DNA of 64,000 nt from Mesorhizobium sp. B1-1-8 (GCF_006442795.2 NZ_CP083956.1:2395501-2459500), one strand, 5' to 3'; shown: positions 40,735 to 50,326, numbered from the stretch's first letter. Numbers and translations: made by a program. The notes: generated by a model not told the origin, from the letters alone.

Positions 40735-41832
40735 TCAGCTCCGCAATGTCTTCCCGGTCCCGGCGTCAAACAGATGCGCCTGCGGCATGTCGAGGCTCAT
40801 CCCCACCCGCTCGCCCGGCTTCAGCGGTTTCTGATTCAGCATGCGCGAAACCCAGTCGCTGCCGTTGAATTCGACGAATACCAGCGTCTCGTTGCCGAGC
40901 GGTTCGGTGACCGTGATCGGCAGCTCGATCTGGTGGACGTCCGCCGCCGCGCCGGAACTGATGCCGTGGCCGGTTGGATAGATGTCGTCCGGCCGCAGTC
41001 CGAACACCACCTTGTCGCCGGCCGCGACATTGGCCTTGAATTGGCCGGGCAGGGGCAGCTTTTCACCGCTGGCGAAAACCAGCTGGCCATCGTCGACCGT
41101 TGCCTCATGCAGGTTCATCGGCGGCGAGCCGATGAAGCCGGCGACGAAGCGCGTCGCCGGCCGCCGGAAGACCTCGTCGGGCGTGCCGACCTGTTCGATG
41201 TAGCCGTCGCGCATTATGACGATGCGGTCGGCAAGCGTCATCGCCTCGACCTGGTCATGCGTGACGTAGATCACCGTCGAGCGCACCTTGGCGTGCAATT
41301 TCTTGATCTCGGTGCGCATCTGCGTTCTGAGCTTGGCGTCCAGATTGGAAAGCGGCTCGTCGAACAGGAAAACATCCGGATCGCGGACGATGGCGCGGCC
41401 CATGGCAACGCGCTGGCGCTGGCCGCCAGACAGTTGCGAGGGGCGGCGGTCCAACAGCGCATCGAGGCCGAGAATGGCCGAAGCCTCGGCGACGCGGCGG
41501 TCCATGTCGTCCGTGGCGGCGCCCGCGATCTTCAGGGAAAAGCCGAGATTCTCGCGGACTGTCATGTGCGGGTAAAGCGCATAGGACTGGAACACCATCG
41601 AAATGTTGCGCGAGCGCGGCGGCAGGTCGTTGACGATGCGCCCGCCGATCTCGATCGAACCGGCGCTGATCTCCTCCAGCCCGGCGATCATGCGCAATGT
41701 CGTCGACTTGCCGCAGCCGGAGGGGCCGACCAGCGCGATGAATTCGCGATCGGTGATATCGAGATCGATGCCGTGCACGATTTCGATATTGCCGTAGCGC
41801 TTGGTCAGGCTTTTGAGGGAAACAATTGCCAT
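40735..41832 (-). CDS. ABC sugar importer ATPase (UgpC/MalK type)
   Basis: 365-residue ATPase with GPSGCGKST, signature LSGGQRQRVAMGRA, Walker B VFLFDEP and VTHDQVE. The C-terminal TOBE-type regulatory domain includes VVFGLRPDDIYP. A 723-residue reading to 42906 is an artefact that runs over the permease in the wrong frame; ATG 41832 is the expected start. It lies between the permease and the dehydratase gene with a 5-nt spacer on each side. Confidence 0.93.
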   Translation of the reverse strand: MAIVSLKSLTKRYGNIEIVHGIDLDITDREFIALVGPSGCGKSTTLRMIAGLEEISAGSIEIGGRIVNDLPPRSRNISMVFQSYALYPHMTVRENLGFSLKIAGAATDDMDRRVAEASAILGLDALLDRRPSQLSGGQRQRVAMGRAIVRDPDVFLFDEPLSNLDAKLRTQMRTEIKKLHAKVRSTVIYVTHDQVEAMTLADRIVIMRDGYIEQVGTPDEVFRRPATRFVAGFIGSPPMNLHEATVDDGQLVFASGEKLPLPGQFKANVAAGDKVVFGLRPDDIYPTGHGISSGAAADVHQIELPITVTEPLGNETLVFVEFNGSDWVSRMLNQKPLKPGERVGMSLDMPQAHLFDAGTGKTLRS

Positions 41833-41837
41833 GCAGG

Positions 41838-42704
41838 TCAGCCTTTCACCGCGCCGGAGGTCAGGCCGCCGACAAGGTGTTTTTGGACGATGTAGGTGAG
41901 GGTAAGCGCCGGGATGATCATCACCACGGCCAGCGCGCACATGCCGCGCCAGTCGATGGTGAACTCGGCGGTATAGTCGAGCAGGCCGACGGGCAATGTC
42001 TTGGCGCTCACCGAACGGGTCAGTTGCGAGGCCAGCGCGAACTCGTTCCAGCAGGTCAGGAAGGCGAAGATGGCGGCGGACGCGATGCCGGGTCTGGCGA
42101 GCGGGAACTCGACCTGCCAGAAGGCCTGCCAGCGCGTGCAGCCGTCGATCTGCGCTGCTTCGGCGAGATCCTTCGGCACCTGGCGGAAGAAGCCGTCGAT
42201 CAGCCAGATGGTGAAGGGCACGTTGAGCGCGACATAGGCAAGGATCAGGCCGAAATGCGTATCGATGATGCCGAGCCTCACGTAGAGGAAGAACAGCGGC
42301 AGCGACAGCGCGATGCCCGGCACGGTGCGCGTCAGCATCAGGCCGAGGAAGACGCTCGACTTGCCGCGGAAGCGATAGCGGGCGAAGGCGTAGCCGCCGG
42401 CCATGCCGATGGCGACCGCAATGATGGTCGAGGTCACCGAGATGACCAGCGAATTGCGGAAATATTCGATCACCGGGATGCCTCCCTTGCCGATGCCGCT
42501 GAACATGGCGACATAGGCATCGAACGAGATCTCCTGCGGAATCCACACCGGCGGCTTGGCCATGATCTCGACTGTCGGCCGCAGCGACGAGATGACGATC
42601 CACAGGCCGGGCAGGCAGATGGTCAGCATCGCCAGGAACAGGCCGATGCGATAGACGATGCCGGCAAGCCGGCGCTTCAGGCGGGCGGCAGAATTCTCGT
42701 CCAT
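41838..42704 (-). CDS. ABC sugar importer permease (UgpE/MalG type)
   Basis: 288-residue permease, six helices, coupling loop PKDLAEAAQIDGCTRWQAFW (about 179-198) and FAFLTCWNEFALA. ATG at 42704 is chosen (GTG at 42710 two codons upstream is an alternative); AAGGGCGGGG lies just before. It pairs with the next upstream permease gene, 17 nt away. Confidence 0.9.
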   Translation of the reverse strand: MDENSAARLKRRLAGIVYRIGLFLAMLTICLPGLWIVISSLRPTVEIMAKPPVWIPQEISFDAYVAMFSGIGKGGIPVIEYFRNSLVISVTSTIIAVAIGMAGGYAFARYRFRGKSSVFLGLMLTRTVPGIALSLPLFFLYVRLGIIDTHFGLILAYVALNVPFTIWLIDGFFRQVPKDLAEAAQIDGCTRWQAFWQVEFPLARPGIASAAIFAFLTCWNEFALASQLTRSVSAKTLPVGLLDYTAEFTIDWRGMCALAVVMIIPALTLTYIVQKHLVGGLTSGAVKG

Positions 42705-42721
42705 CTTCACCGCCCCGCCCT

Positions 42722-43618
42722 TCACCACTCGGCACCGATCTGCGTGCGCGCCGCGGCGAGCTTGTTGAAGAAATAGACGGTGAAGGCGATCGACAGCAGG
42801 ATCGAGAAATAAGCCATCGCGTTGGCCATGCCCATGCGCCCGTCGCTGTAGGCGGTGCGCGCCACCAGCGTCCAAAGCAACTCGGTGCGGCCCGCCGGTC
42901 CGCCATCGGTCATGATCTTGACGATGTCATAGGCGCGCGCCACGTCGAGCGAGCGGATGGTCATGGCGATATAGGCGAAGGGCATGACGAACGGCCATGT
43001 CACATAGCGGAAGGTCTGCCATGGCGTGCAGCCGTCGACGCGCGCCGCCTCGACCGGCTCCTTGGGCATGGCCAACAATCCGGCGAGGATCAGGATGGCG
43101 AAGATCGCCGTCGACGACCAGATCTCGGCGACCGAGATGGCGATAAAGGCGAGATGGCCTTCGATCAGCCACGGTATGGCGTCCTGGGTGAGGCCTAGCG
43201 ATTGCAAGACGTTGTTCACCAGGCCGATATTGTCGTTGAACATGAACTTGAACTGGAAGCCGACGAGGATGGGCGAGAACATCATCGGAAACATCATCAG
43301 CGTGCGCAGGACGCGCTGGCCGCGCGTCGCCTTCTCGACCAGCATGGCGAGGCCGAGGCCAAGCAGCATTTCGAGATTGAGCGCGATCGTCAGCAACAGA
43401 ACGGTGCGGCCGAAGGCCCACCAGAAGTCGGCGTTGGACAGGATCGACAGGTAGTTCCGAAAACCGATGAAGACGAAGAACGTCTCCGGCCGGGTCAGGC
43501 GGAAAGGCGTGAAGCTGGAATAGAGCGACAGAAGCAGCGGCACCACGACGACCGCCGCCAGCACGATCATGGCCGGCAGCAGCAGCAGGAATGGCGCGGA
43601 TGGCTTGAGGCCCTTCAT
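42722..43618 (-). CDS. ABC sugar importer permease (UgpA/MalF type)
   Basis: 298-residue permease with six helices and coupling loop KEPVEAARVDGCTPWQTFRY (about 199-218). Start ATG 43618 has AAAGGA at a suitable distance; a longer reading from 43723 would include the intergenic hairpin and is rejected. It lies 108 nt after the binding-protein gene. Confidence 0.9.
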   Translation of the reverse strand: MKGLKPSAPFLLLLPAMIVLAAVVVVPLLLSLYSSFTPFRLTRPETFFVFIGFRNYLSILSNADFWWAFGRTVLLLTIALNLEMLLGLGLAMLVEKATRGQRVLRTLMMFPMMFSPILVGFQFKFMFNDNIGLVNNVLQSLGLTQDAIPWLIEGHLAFIAISVAEIWSSTAIFAILILAGLLAMPKEPVEAARVDGCTPWQTFRYVTWPFVMPFAYIAMTIRSLDVARAYDIVKIMTDGGPAGRTELLWTLVARTAYSDGRMGMANAMAYFSILLSIAFTVYFFNKLAAARTQIGAEW

Positions 43619-43680
43619 CAGGATCCTTTGCGGGTCGTGCACTTGGTCGATTGTCTGACGTTTGCCCCACAAACGCGATC

Positions 43681-43709
43681 GCCTCCCCCATTTCCGTAAT
43701 GGAGGAGGC
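43681..43709 (-). terminator. Stem-loop between binding protein and permease genes
   Basis: Inverted repeat of 12 nt with one mismatch: GCCTCCCCCATT (43681-43692) and AATGGAGGAGGC (43698-43709), loop 5 nt, no T-run on the minus strand. It begins 17 nt after the binding-protein stop and, like the hairpins of the other importers, probably sets the binding-protein to permease ratio. Confidence 0.6.
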
Positions 43710-43726
43710 AGCCTTGGGAGCAATGC

Positions 43727-45046
43727 TTAGAGCTTGCCGGCGTCCTGGAGGATTTGCGTCGCCTTGGCGGCCGCTTCATCCAGTGCCTGCTTGGAGGTCT
43801 TGTCGCCGAGGATCGCCGCCTGCAATTCGGGATAGACGGCGTTCGAGATCTCGATCCACTCCGGCGTCTGCGGCACGGCGAAGGCGTGCGTGGCCTCTTC
43901 CTGGAAGGCGGCAAGAACCTCCTTCTTGTAGGGATCGTTTTCGGCCTGCTTCAGGTCCCAGTCCCAGACGGCGGTGCGGGTCGGCAGCGGGCCCGCGGCG
44001 GCCTCGAGCTTCTGGCTGTCCTCGTTGGTCAGCCACCACACAAGCGAGGCGGCGGCCTGCTTGTTCGGGCAGTTCTCGGTCACCGAGAAGCCATGGAAAC
44101 CGGACCAGCCGGTGCGCTTGCCGGAGGAGCCCTTCGGCGCAACTTTGACGCCGACATTGCCGGCGACCTTCGATGATTTCGGATCGTTGAAGAAGCCTGC
44201 CCAGCCCGGCCAGTCGAGATTGATGGCGACGGTTCCGGAAGCAAAGCCCTGGCCGAGATCGTCCCAGAGATAGTTGGTGGTTCCGGCCGGCACGGCCTTG
44301 GCCTTGTAGAGATTGACGAACCAGTCGAGCGCCCGGACGCCGGCCTCGGAGTTGAAGACCGGCTTGCCGTCCTTGTCGAGATATTCGCCGCCTTCGGCAA
44401 CGACCATCTCGTAGAAGCGGCCGTTGATCGCCTCTTCCTTGCCGGCGAACTGGGTGCCGTAGAAATTGGGCGGGTTGGCGAAGAACTCGGCCTGGTCGGT
44501 GACTTCCTTCCAGGTGTCCGGCGGCACCAGGTCATAGCCGTATTTGGCCTTGAACTTGGCCTTGTTGTCGGCGTTGTCGTAGAGGCTCTTCTGGTAGTAG
44601 AGGGCCGAGACGTCGAACTGGGCGCGCGGCAGCATCTCCAGCTTGCCGTCGATGGTCGCCGCCTTGATCGTCGAGGGCACGAAGGCGTCGATCTCTTCCT
44701 TGGGCAGCAGCTTGCTGAGGTCGGTGTAGAGGCCCGTATATTGCGGCGCGAAGGAGGAATGGTTCCAGCCGACGCACCAGTTGGTGCTGCCCGAGGCGAT
44801 GTCGGATTTCAGCTCCTTGTCGATGTCGAAGCCGTTCTTCTTGGTCAGGATGTTGACCTTGGCGCCGGTCGCCTTCTCCCATTCGGGAATGCGCTCATAG
44901 AGCTTTTCGTATTGCTGGCCGCCGATCAGCTTCACGTCGACGGTGACGCCCGCGAACTTGCCGGGCAGATCGGCGGCAAGCGCCGCACCTGCACCGAACG
45001 CAAGCAACAATGCGCCGGCGGAGACGCCGGAAAGCAGTCTGTTCAT
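43727..45046 (-). CDS. ABC sugar importer solute-binding protein, family 1
   Basis: 439-residue periplasmic binding protein. The signal peptide MNRLLSGVSAGALLLAFGAG is cleaved near ALAAD. Mature features are RIPEWEKATGAKVNIL, the cysteine in GSTNWCVGWNHSS and WPGWAGFFNDPKSSKV, then GPLPTRTAVWDWDLKQ and a C-terminal SKQALDEAAAKATQILQDAG. It opens the eight-gene operon 45046-37731 on the minus strand. Its promoter lies in the 169-nt region shared with the IclR gene. Confidence 0.91.
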   Translation of the reverse strand: MNRLLSGVSAGALLLAFGAGAALAADLPGKFAGVTVDVKLIGGQQYEKLYERIPEWEKATGAKVNILTKKNGFDIDKELKSDIASGSTNWCVGWNHSSFAPQYTGLYTDLSKLLPKEEIDAFVPSTIKAATIDGKLEMLPRAQFDVSALYYQKSLYDNADNKAKFKAKYGYDLVPPDTWKEVTDQAEFFANPPNFYGTQFAGKEEAINGRFYEMVVAEGGEYLDKDGKPVFNSEAGVRALDWFVNLYKAKAVPAGTTNYLWDDLGQGFASGTVAINLDWPGWAGFFNDPKSSKVAGNVGVKVAPKGSSGKRTGWSGFHGFSVTENCPNKQAAASLVWWLTNEDSQKLEAAAGPLPTRTAVWDWDLKQAENDPYKKEVLAAFQEEATHAFAVPQTPEWIEISNAVYPELQAAILGDKTSKQALDEAAAKATQILQDAGKL

Positions 45047-45215
45047 TGGTATCCTCCCTTGGCGCGCCTCAAGCGCGACCGCAACGCGTCACGTGACAAG
45101 AAGTGCTACATTCATATACAAACAAAACATTCACGGATACGTCAAGGCGAAATTTGTTTCCGCCGGCCATGTTCCTGCGTATATGAAGAACGAAATTCAC
45201 TGGAAGGGATAAGCC
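45047..45215. promoter_or_regulatory. Divergent promoter region with a perfect inverted repeat, likely IclR operator
   Basis: TTCATATAC (45111-45119) and its exact reverse complement GTATATGAA (45179-45187) are 68 nt apart, centre to centre, about 6.5 helical turns, and bracket the middle of the region. Between them lies an imperfect palindrome CGAAATTTGTTTCCG near 45149-45163, of the GAAA-TTTC kind recognised by IclR-family proteins. Looping between two sites or control of two divergent promoters are both possible. Confidence 0.5.
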
Positions 45216-46001
45216 ATGGATGACAGCGAAGACGAGCGTTATCGCGCGCCGGCGCTGGACAAGGGGCTCGACATCCTCGAACTGCTGGCGGGGGTGGACG
45301 GCGGGCTGACGCAGGCCGAAATCGCCAAGAAGCTCGACCGCAGCCCGAACGAGTTCTACCGTATGCTGGACCGGCTGGTGCGGCGCGGCTATGTCACGCG
45401 CCTCGACGGCGACCGCTATTCGCTGACGCTCAAGCTGTTCGGCCTGGCGCAGTTGCACGCCCCGGTGCGGCGGCTGGTTTCCTACGCCACGCCATTGATG
45501 GGCGAACTTGCCGAGACATCGCAGCAGGCCAACCAACTCGTTGTTTTTGATCGTGGTTCCGCAGTCGTGATCGCCCAGCAAGAGGCGCCGAACTACTGGG
45601 GCATCTCGATCCGCGTCGGCGCCCATATCAGCCTGTTCGACACCGGGTCAGGGCATGTGCTGCTCGCCTTCCGTTCGCAGGAAGAGCGGCAGATGATGAT
45701 TTCCGAGCATGTCCGCAGCACCGACAAGACGGTGCAGTCGCCCGAGTTCTTCGCCCGTCTCGACCAGATCCGCGACCGCGGCTACGAGATGATGGCCTCG
45801 ATGCAGACCGCCGGCGTCTTCAACCTCTCAGCCCCGGTGCGCAGTTCCGACGGCAAGGCGATCGCGGCACTGTCGATCCCCTACATCACCGTGATCAACA
45901 CGCCTTCGGCACCCGATATCACCCGGACCATAGAGCTTTTGCTGGCGACGGCCGAGAAGCTGTCGCGCCTGGCTGGATCGGCTGTCGGCTCATCGGCTTG
46001 A
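45216..46001 (+). CDS. IclR-family transcriptional regulator
   Basis: 261 residues: winged helix-turn-helix (LDKGLDILELLAGVDGGLTQ, EIAKKLDRSPNEFYRMLDRL) followed by the IclR effector domain (VVIAQQEAPNYWGISIRVGA, SLFDTGSGHVLLAF, FNLSAPVRSSDGKAIAALSI). TGGAAGGGAT precedes the ATG. It is divergent from the ABC operon and upstream of the lactonase gene, so it likely controls the whole sugar pathway in response to sugar or keto acid. Confidence 0.92.
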   Translation: MDDSEDERYRAPALDKGLDILELLAGVDGGLTQAEIAKKLDRSPNEFYRMLDRLVRRGYVTRLDGDRYSLTLKLFGLAQLHAPVRRLVSYATPLMGELAETSQQANQLVVFDRGSAVVIAQQEAPNYWGISIRVGAHISLFDTGSGHVLLAFRSQEERQMMISEHVRSTDKTVQSPEFFARLDQIRDRGYEMMASMQTAGVFNLSAPVRSSDGKAIAALSIPYITVINTPSAPDITRTIELLLATAEKLSRLAGSAVGSSA

Positions 46002-46064
46002 ATTCTTATTTGAATGAAGAATTCCTCCGTGAGATGATTTGACCAGCGACGAGGAGGAGCCGCC

Positions 46065-46904
46065 ATGATCATCGACACCCATCTGCATCTCATCGATCGT
46101 TCGGTGCTGCGCTACCCCTGGCTTGCCGGTGTGCCGGCCCTCAACCGCGATTTCTCCTATGAGGAATATGCCGTGGAGGCGCACCGTGTCGGCGTCGGCC
46201 AAGTGCTGCATATGGAGGTCGATGTCGATCCGGCCGACATCGAGGCCGAGACCGACCGCGTCGAAGGCCTGTCCCGAGAGGCCGGCAGCATGCTGGTGGG
46301 AGCGATCGCATCCTGTCGTCCGGAAGAGCCTGACTTTCCGGCCTATATCGAGCGCCAGAAGGCAAATCCCTTTGTCAAGGGTTTCCGCCGCGTCCTCCAT
46401 GTCGTGCCTGATGACCTTTCGGAGGGCGCGCTGTTTCGTGACAACATCAAGCGACTTGCCGGCACCGGTCTGACCTTCGATCTCGTGGTGTTGCCGCATC
46501 AGATTCCCAAGGCGATCGCGCTGGCCGATCTAGCGCCCGATGTGCAGTTCGTTCTCGACCATTGCGGGGTTCCCGACATCAAGGGCAAGGGCGAGCATCC
46601 CTGGCGCGAGCATATGAGCGAGATCGCGCGGCGTCCCAACGTCGTGGCCAAGATCTCCGGCGTGGTCGCCTATGCCGATCCCGGCAGTTGGTCGGTGGCG
46701 ACGCTGCGGCCCTATGTCGAACACACCATCGGCGCGTTCGGCTGGGACCATGTCATCTGGGGCAGCGATTGGCCGGTCTGCACGCTTGGCGGCGGCCTGT
46801 CGACCTGGGTGGCGGCGACGCATGCGCTGCTTGCCGGCTGCAGCATTTCGGAACGCGACGGGCTGCTGTCAGCGAATGCCCGCAAGCTGTGGCGGTTGAA
46901 GTAG
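46065..46904 (+). CDS. Amidohydrolase-family sugar lactonase (L-fucono-/L-rhamnonolactonase-like)
   Basis: 279-residue metal-dependent hydrolase of the amidohydrolase_2 family. The HxH motif is in IIDTHLHLID, with the further ligands in KGFRRVLHV, VLDHCGVPDIKG and VIWGSDWPVC (about 224-233). This layout is that of L-fucono-1,5-lactonase and L-rhamnono-lactonase. With the mutarotase, dehydrogenase and dehydratase of the divergent operon it completes an oxidative non-phosphorylating sugar route up to the keto-deoxy acid. GGAGGAG precedes the start; 63 nt after iclR. Confidence 0.86.
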   Translation: MIIDTHLHLIDRSVLRYPWLAGVPALNRDFSYEEYAVEAHRVGVGQVLHMEVDVDPADIEAETDRVEGLSREAGSMLVGAIASCRPEEPDFPAYIERQKANPFVKGFRRVLHVVPDDLSEGALFRDNIKRLAGTGLTFDLVVLPHQIPKAIALADLAPDVQFVLDHCGVPDIKGKGEHPWREHMSEIARRPNVVAKISGVVAYADPGSWSVATLRPYVEHTIGAFGWDHVIWGSDWPVCTLGGGLSTWVAATHALLAGCSISERDGLLSANARKLWRLK

Positions 46905-46910
46905 CAGCCT

Positions 46911-47882
46911 TCAGATCGTCGTCGAGACGTGCCGCTCGCGACCATAGAGCGAGACCAGCAGCACGATGATGAAGCCGAGCGCGGCCTGCACGGCCGAGGG
47001 CTGGAATCCGAGGCCGATCAGCAGCGTGTTGATTTCCGTCAGCACCAGCACGCCGGCGATCGTGCCGAGATAGCTGCCGCGGCCGCCGACCAATGCTGCG
47101 CCGCCGACCACCACGGCGGCGATGGTCTGGAACAGATAGGGCTGACCGACATCGCCATAGGCCGAGCCGGTGAAGCCGAGCAGCAGCACGCCCGCTACGG
47201 CGGCGAAGAACGCGCTCGCCGCATAGGTGATGACCCACATGCGAACCGGGTCGATCAGCGCCAGCGGCGCGGCGCCCGGGTTGCTGCCCAGCGCATAGAG
47301 CCGGCGCCCATAGGGTGTGCGCTCCAGCACCAGAACGACGAGCGCCGCCAGCACGACCAGGCTGGGCACCAGCCACGGAACGGGCAGGGGGCCCGCCGAT
47401 CCGCCGATCGACACGAAGCTGGAGATAGCTTGCGGCGCGGAGCCGGACGGGAAGCCGGCGGTCCACAACAGCACCAGCCCTTGCACGACCATGCCGATGC
47501 CGAGCGTGACGATGAGCGGCTGGATATCGAGGCTACGTGAGATCAGACCGTTCAGCCCGCCGATGGCGAGCGCCAGCGCGCCGACGAGGCCGCAAACGAC
47601 GAAAAAATTCCAGCCGTCGCCATAGAGCTGCGCGGCCACGACGTTGGCGAAACCGATGACGAAGGGAATGGACAGGTCGATGCCGCCCATGATGACGACC
47701 AGCGTCTGCCCGATCGAGGCGACGGCGAGCAGCGAGGCGAGCACCAGCATGGCGCGCACCGCGAACGGCGCCGAATAGCCTGGAATGAGAACAGTACCGC
47801 CAAGATGCAAAAGAGCCGCGACGCAGAAGGCGCCAATGACGCGGGCGTTGGTTGTCGCGAACAGGTTTCGGCCGGCGGCCAT
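46911..47882 (-). CDS. Ribose-type ABC importer permease (RbsC family), distal copy
   Basis: 323 residues, eight to ten hydrophobic helices, typical motifs MVLASLLAVASIGQTLVVI, GGIDLSIPFVIGFANV and GGAALVGGRGSYLGTIAGVL (about 259-278). RbsC-type permeases work as dimers with a double ATPase. It is the last gene of the operon that begins at 54477. It is convergent with the lactonase gene, whose stop lies only 6 nt away. Confidence 0.9.
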   Translation of the reverse strand: MAAGRNLFATTNARVIGAFCVAALLHLGGTVLIPGYSAPFAVRAMLVLASLLAVASIGQTLVVIMGGIDLSIPFVIGFANVVAAQLYGDGWNFFVVCGLVGALALAIGGLNGLISRSLDIQPLIVTLGIGMVVQGLVLLWTAGFPSGSAPQAISSFVSIGGSAGPLPVPWLVPSLVVLAALVVLVLERTPYGRRLYALGSNPGAAPLALIDPVRMWVITYAASAFFAAVAGVLLLGFTGSAYGDVGQPYLFQTIAAVVVGGAALVGGRGSYLGTIAGVLVLTEINTLLIGLGFQPSAVQAALGFIIVLLVSLYGRERHVSTTI

Positions 47883-47883
47883 G

Positions 47884-48834
47884 TCAGCGTCCCCTCATGG
47901 CAAGACGTTCCTGCAGCGCGGTCAGCATGACGGCCAGCACCAATATGGCGCCATAAGCGATCTGCAGCACGAAGGTCGAGACGTTGAACGTGGTCAGCAC
48001 GCTTTGCAGCAGGAAGATGTCGACGGCGCCGATCGCGGCACCGGCGATGCCACCGCGCCCGCCGGCGAGGCTGACGCCGCCGAGCGCAACGGCAGCAATG
48101 GCGATCAGCGTGTAGGTGGGGCCGATATTGGGGTCGGCCGAGCCGATCAGCGCGGTCAGCATCAGCCCGGCGCAGCCGCCGAGCAGGCCGGTCATGACAT
48201 AGGCGATGAAGCGCACGCGCGTGACGTCGACGCCGGCGGTGTAGGAGGCACGGTCGTCGCTGCCGACAGCCATCAGTTGGTCGTAGTAAGGTGTACGCCG
48301 CACCAGCCACCAAGCGAGGAACATTGCCGCCAGCGGCAGCGTCGATAGGGGGCCGGACAGCGCCTTCAGCCATGCCGGCGCCGGGCCGATCGGCGCCGGC
48401 AGGATCGTCAGCGTGACGCCGGTGAGGATCAGGTAGGTGCCGAGCGTGGCGACGATCGGCTGGATGCGGATGACGGTCGCCAGAAAACCGTTTGCCGCAC
48501 CGACCAGCGCGCCGATGAGCAGCGCTGCCGGGACGAGGATCACTGGCGAGGACATCCCGGCTCGCAGAAAGAGGACTTGGATCACCACGGCGTTGACGAA
48601 ACCCATCAGCGGCCCGACCGAAATGTCGATGCCGCCACGGCCGGCGAGAATCACCGGCGTCGAGGCGATGGCCGCGCCGATCAGAGGGGCGGCCAGTCCG
48701 ATCAAAGCGCCCCAGGATGCCGGCTGGAAACGCGCCGGGCTGAGGATGAGATTGACGGCCAGCAAGACGATCAGCAGCACGGAAGCGAAGCCGACATTTC
48801 GCCAGAGAGAAGGCAGGCGCGAAATAGGGTTCAT
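47884..48834 (-). CDS. Ribose-type ABC importer permease (RbsC family), proximal copy
   Basis: 316 residues, same family as the following permease: [40 protein letters not shown] and [20 protein letters not shown]. The two permeases are clearly different proteins and probably make a heterodimer. It overlaps the C-half ATPase gene by 4 nt. Confidence 0.9.
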   Translation of the reverse strand: MNPISRLPSLWRNVGFASVLLIVLLAVNLILSPARFQPASWGALIGLAAPLIGAAIASTPVILAGRGGIDISVGPLMGFVNAVVIQVLFLRAGMSSPVILVPAALLIGALVGAANGFLATVIRIQPIVATLGTYLILTGVTLTILPAPIGPAPAWLKALSGPLSTLPLAAMFLAWWLVRRTPYYDQLMAVGSDDRASYTAGVDVTRVRFIAYVMTGLLGGCAGLMLTALIGSADPNIGPTYTLIAIAAVALGGVSLAGGRGGIAGAAIGAVDIFLLQSVLTTFNVSTFVLQIAYGAILVLAVMLTALQERLAMRGR

Positions 48835-49574
48835 GCCGCGCGTCCGAACATGGCGGCGATCACGCTATCGGCGTTCATCGCCTCGTCGGCGATCTCGGCC
48901 GCAATTTCGTTTTCGCGGAACACTAGAACGCGATGGCAGAGGAGCAAGATCTCCTCCATCTCGCTGGACAGGATGACGAGGCCCATGCCGTCGCCTGCCA
49001 GGCCGCGAAAGACCTCGTAAAGAACATGCCGCGTCGCCACATCGACGCCGCGCGTCGGATCGTTGAGAAGCAGGATAGCCGGCTCCAGCGCCAGCGCCCG
49101 CGCCAACAGCACCTTCTGCTGGTTGCCGCCGGAAAGCGTGGTGATCGGCGCATCGGGCTGCGGCGCTGAGATCGACAGTTTCTCGCGGTAAATGTCATAG
49201 CGCGCCTTGCGCGCCGCCGGGTTGATCAGGCCAAGCCTCGTATCGCGCGACAGCGTCGAGACGGCGAAATTGTCGAGCACCGACTGCGTCGGGAAAATGC
49301 CGTTGGCGCGCCGGTCGCGCGGCAAATAGGCAATGCCGCTGGAGACGGCCTTGCGAAAACCGACGATCCTGCGCGGCCCGCCAGGCAGGTCGAGCACGAT
49401 CGACCCGCCAAGCGGTGGCGCCAGGCCGGCGAGCATTTTCAGGAACAGCTCCTGGCCGTGGCCGTCGAGGCCGGCAAGCCCGACGATCTCGCCGGGAGCG
49501 ATGGCTTGCGTGACTGGGCTGGCGCCGCGTGCGATGACGAGGTCGCGGACGGCGAGGGCAGCGCGATCAGCCAT
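48831..49574 (-). CDS. Sugar ABC ATPase, C-terminal half encoded as a separate gene
   Basis: 247 residues that equal the second half of an RbsA/MglA ATPase. The Walker A is degenerate (GLDGHGQE) as is usual for second halves, whereas the signature [15 protein letters not shown] and Walker [18 protein letters not shown] are intact, as is [11 protein letters not shown]. It starts at ATG 49574 within an 8-nt overlap (ATGGCTGA) with the N-half gene. The break falls exactly at the domain linker, so gene fission is more likely than a random frameshift. Confidence 0.87.
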   Translation of the reverse strand: MADRAALAVRDLVIARGASPVTQAIAPGEIVGLAGLDGHGQELFLKMLAGLAPPLGGSIVLDLPGGPRRIVGFRKAVSSGIAYLPRDRRANGIFPTQSVLDNFAVSTLSRDTRLGLINPAARKARYDIYREKLSISAPQPDAPITTLSGGNQQKVLLARALALEPAILLLNDPTRGVDVATRHVLYEVFRGLAGDGMGLVILSSEMEEILLLCHRVLVFRENEIAAEIADEAMNADSVIAAMFGRAA

Positions 49575-50304
49575 GCGCCAGCTCCGCCGCCGTGCGTGGC
49601 GCCATGGCCTTCAACAGTTCAGCCGCCGTCGATGCGCCGCGCTCCTCGGTGCGCACCACGCTGCCGCCGCGCAGGATCGAGATGCGGTCCGAGAGCGACA
49701 TCACCTCGTCCATACGATGGGTTATGAAGAGGATGAGACAGCCTTCGCCGGCAAGGGCGCGCATCAGCGAAAAGACGGATTCGCGGTCGGCGAAGTCGAG
49801 CGCGGCGGTGACTTCGTCGAGGATCAGGATTTTTGGATTGCGCACGACCGCACGGGCAAGAACGACCAGCTGCTGCGCGGCAAGCGGCAGCAGGCCGGCG
49901 CGCAGGTCTAGAGGCACGTCGGTGATGGCAAAACGCTTTAGCGCGGCGGATGCCCAGTCGCGACGCTCGTTGCGCGGAACGGAACGCCGGACCAGCCCGT
50001 CGAGGCCAAGCAGGATGTTGTCCGTGACGCTGCGGTCGGGTGCGATCAGCACTTCCTGGAACACCGTGGCGAAGCCTTGCGCCTGGAAGGCCGAGGGGTT
50101 GGCACCCGAAAAGGGCTTGCCGTGCAAAAAGATTGCGCCGTTGTCCGGCTGGACGATGCCGGAGAGCAGCTTCACCGTCGTGCTCTTGCCGGAGCCGTTC
50201 TCGCCCAGGATGGTGTGGATGGTGCCGGCGCGGAACGCGATCGAAGCGTCCGCGAGCGCGACCGTCTCGCCATAGCGTTTGGATATGCTTCTGATTTCAA
50301 GCAT
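49567..50304 (-). CDS. Sugar ABC ATPase, N-terminal half encoded as a separate gene
   Basis: 245 residues equal to the first half of RbsA: Walker [10 protein letters not shown] (about 35), Q-loop [13 protein letters not shown], a weak signature [15 protein letters not shown], Walker [16 protein letters not shown] and switch His in FITHRMDEV. It would pair with the C-half protein to give one good and one poor nucleotide site, as in the fused family. Starts 88 nt after the binding-protein stop, beyond a hairpin. Confidence 0.87.
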   Translation of the reverse strand: MLEIRSISKRYGETVALADASIAFRAGTIHTILGENGSGKSTTVKLLSGIVQPDNGAIFLHGKPFSGANPSAFQAQGFATVFQEVLIAPDRSVTDNILLGLDGLVRRSVPRNERRDWASAALKRFAITDVPLDLRAGLLPLAAQQLVVLARAVVRNPKILILDEVTAALDFADRESVFSLMRALAGEGCLILFITHRMDEVMSLSDRISILRGGSVVRTEERGASTAAELLKAMAPRTAAELAHG

Positions 50305-50326
50305 GTCGCATTTTCAAAACAGGGTT

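Noticed and set aside
40735..42906. 723-residue reading of the sugar ATPase extended upstream
   Set aside because: The extra part runs over the permease in another frame and has no helices or motifs; the ATPase starts at 41832.
48831..50304. Frameshifted pseudogene of a fused ATPase
   Set aside because: Both halves are intact, the break is at the domain linker, and the ATGGCTGA overlap is a normal coupling signal. A sequencing error is still possible.
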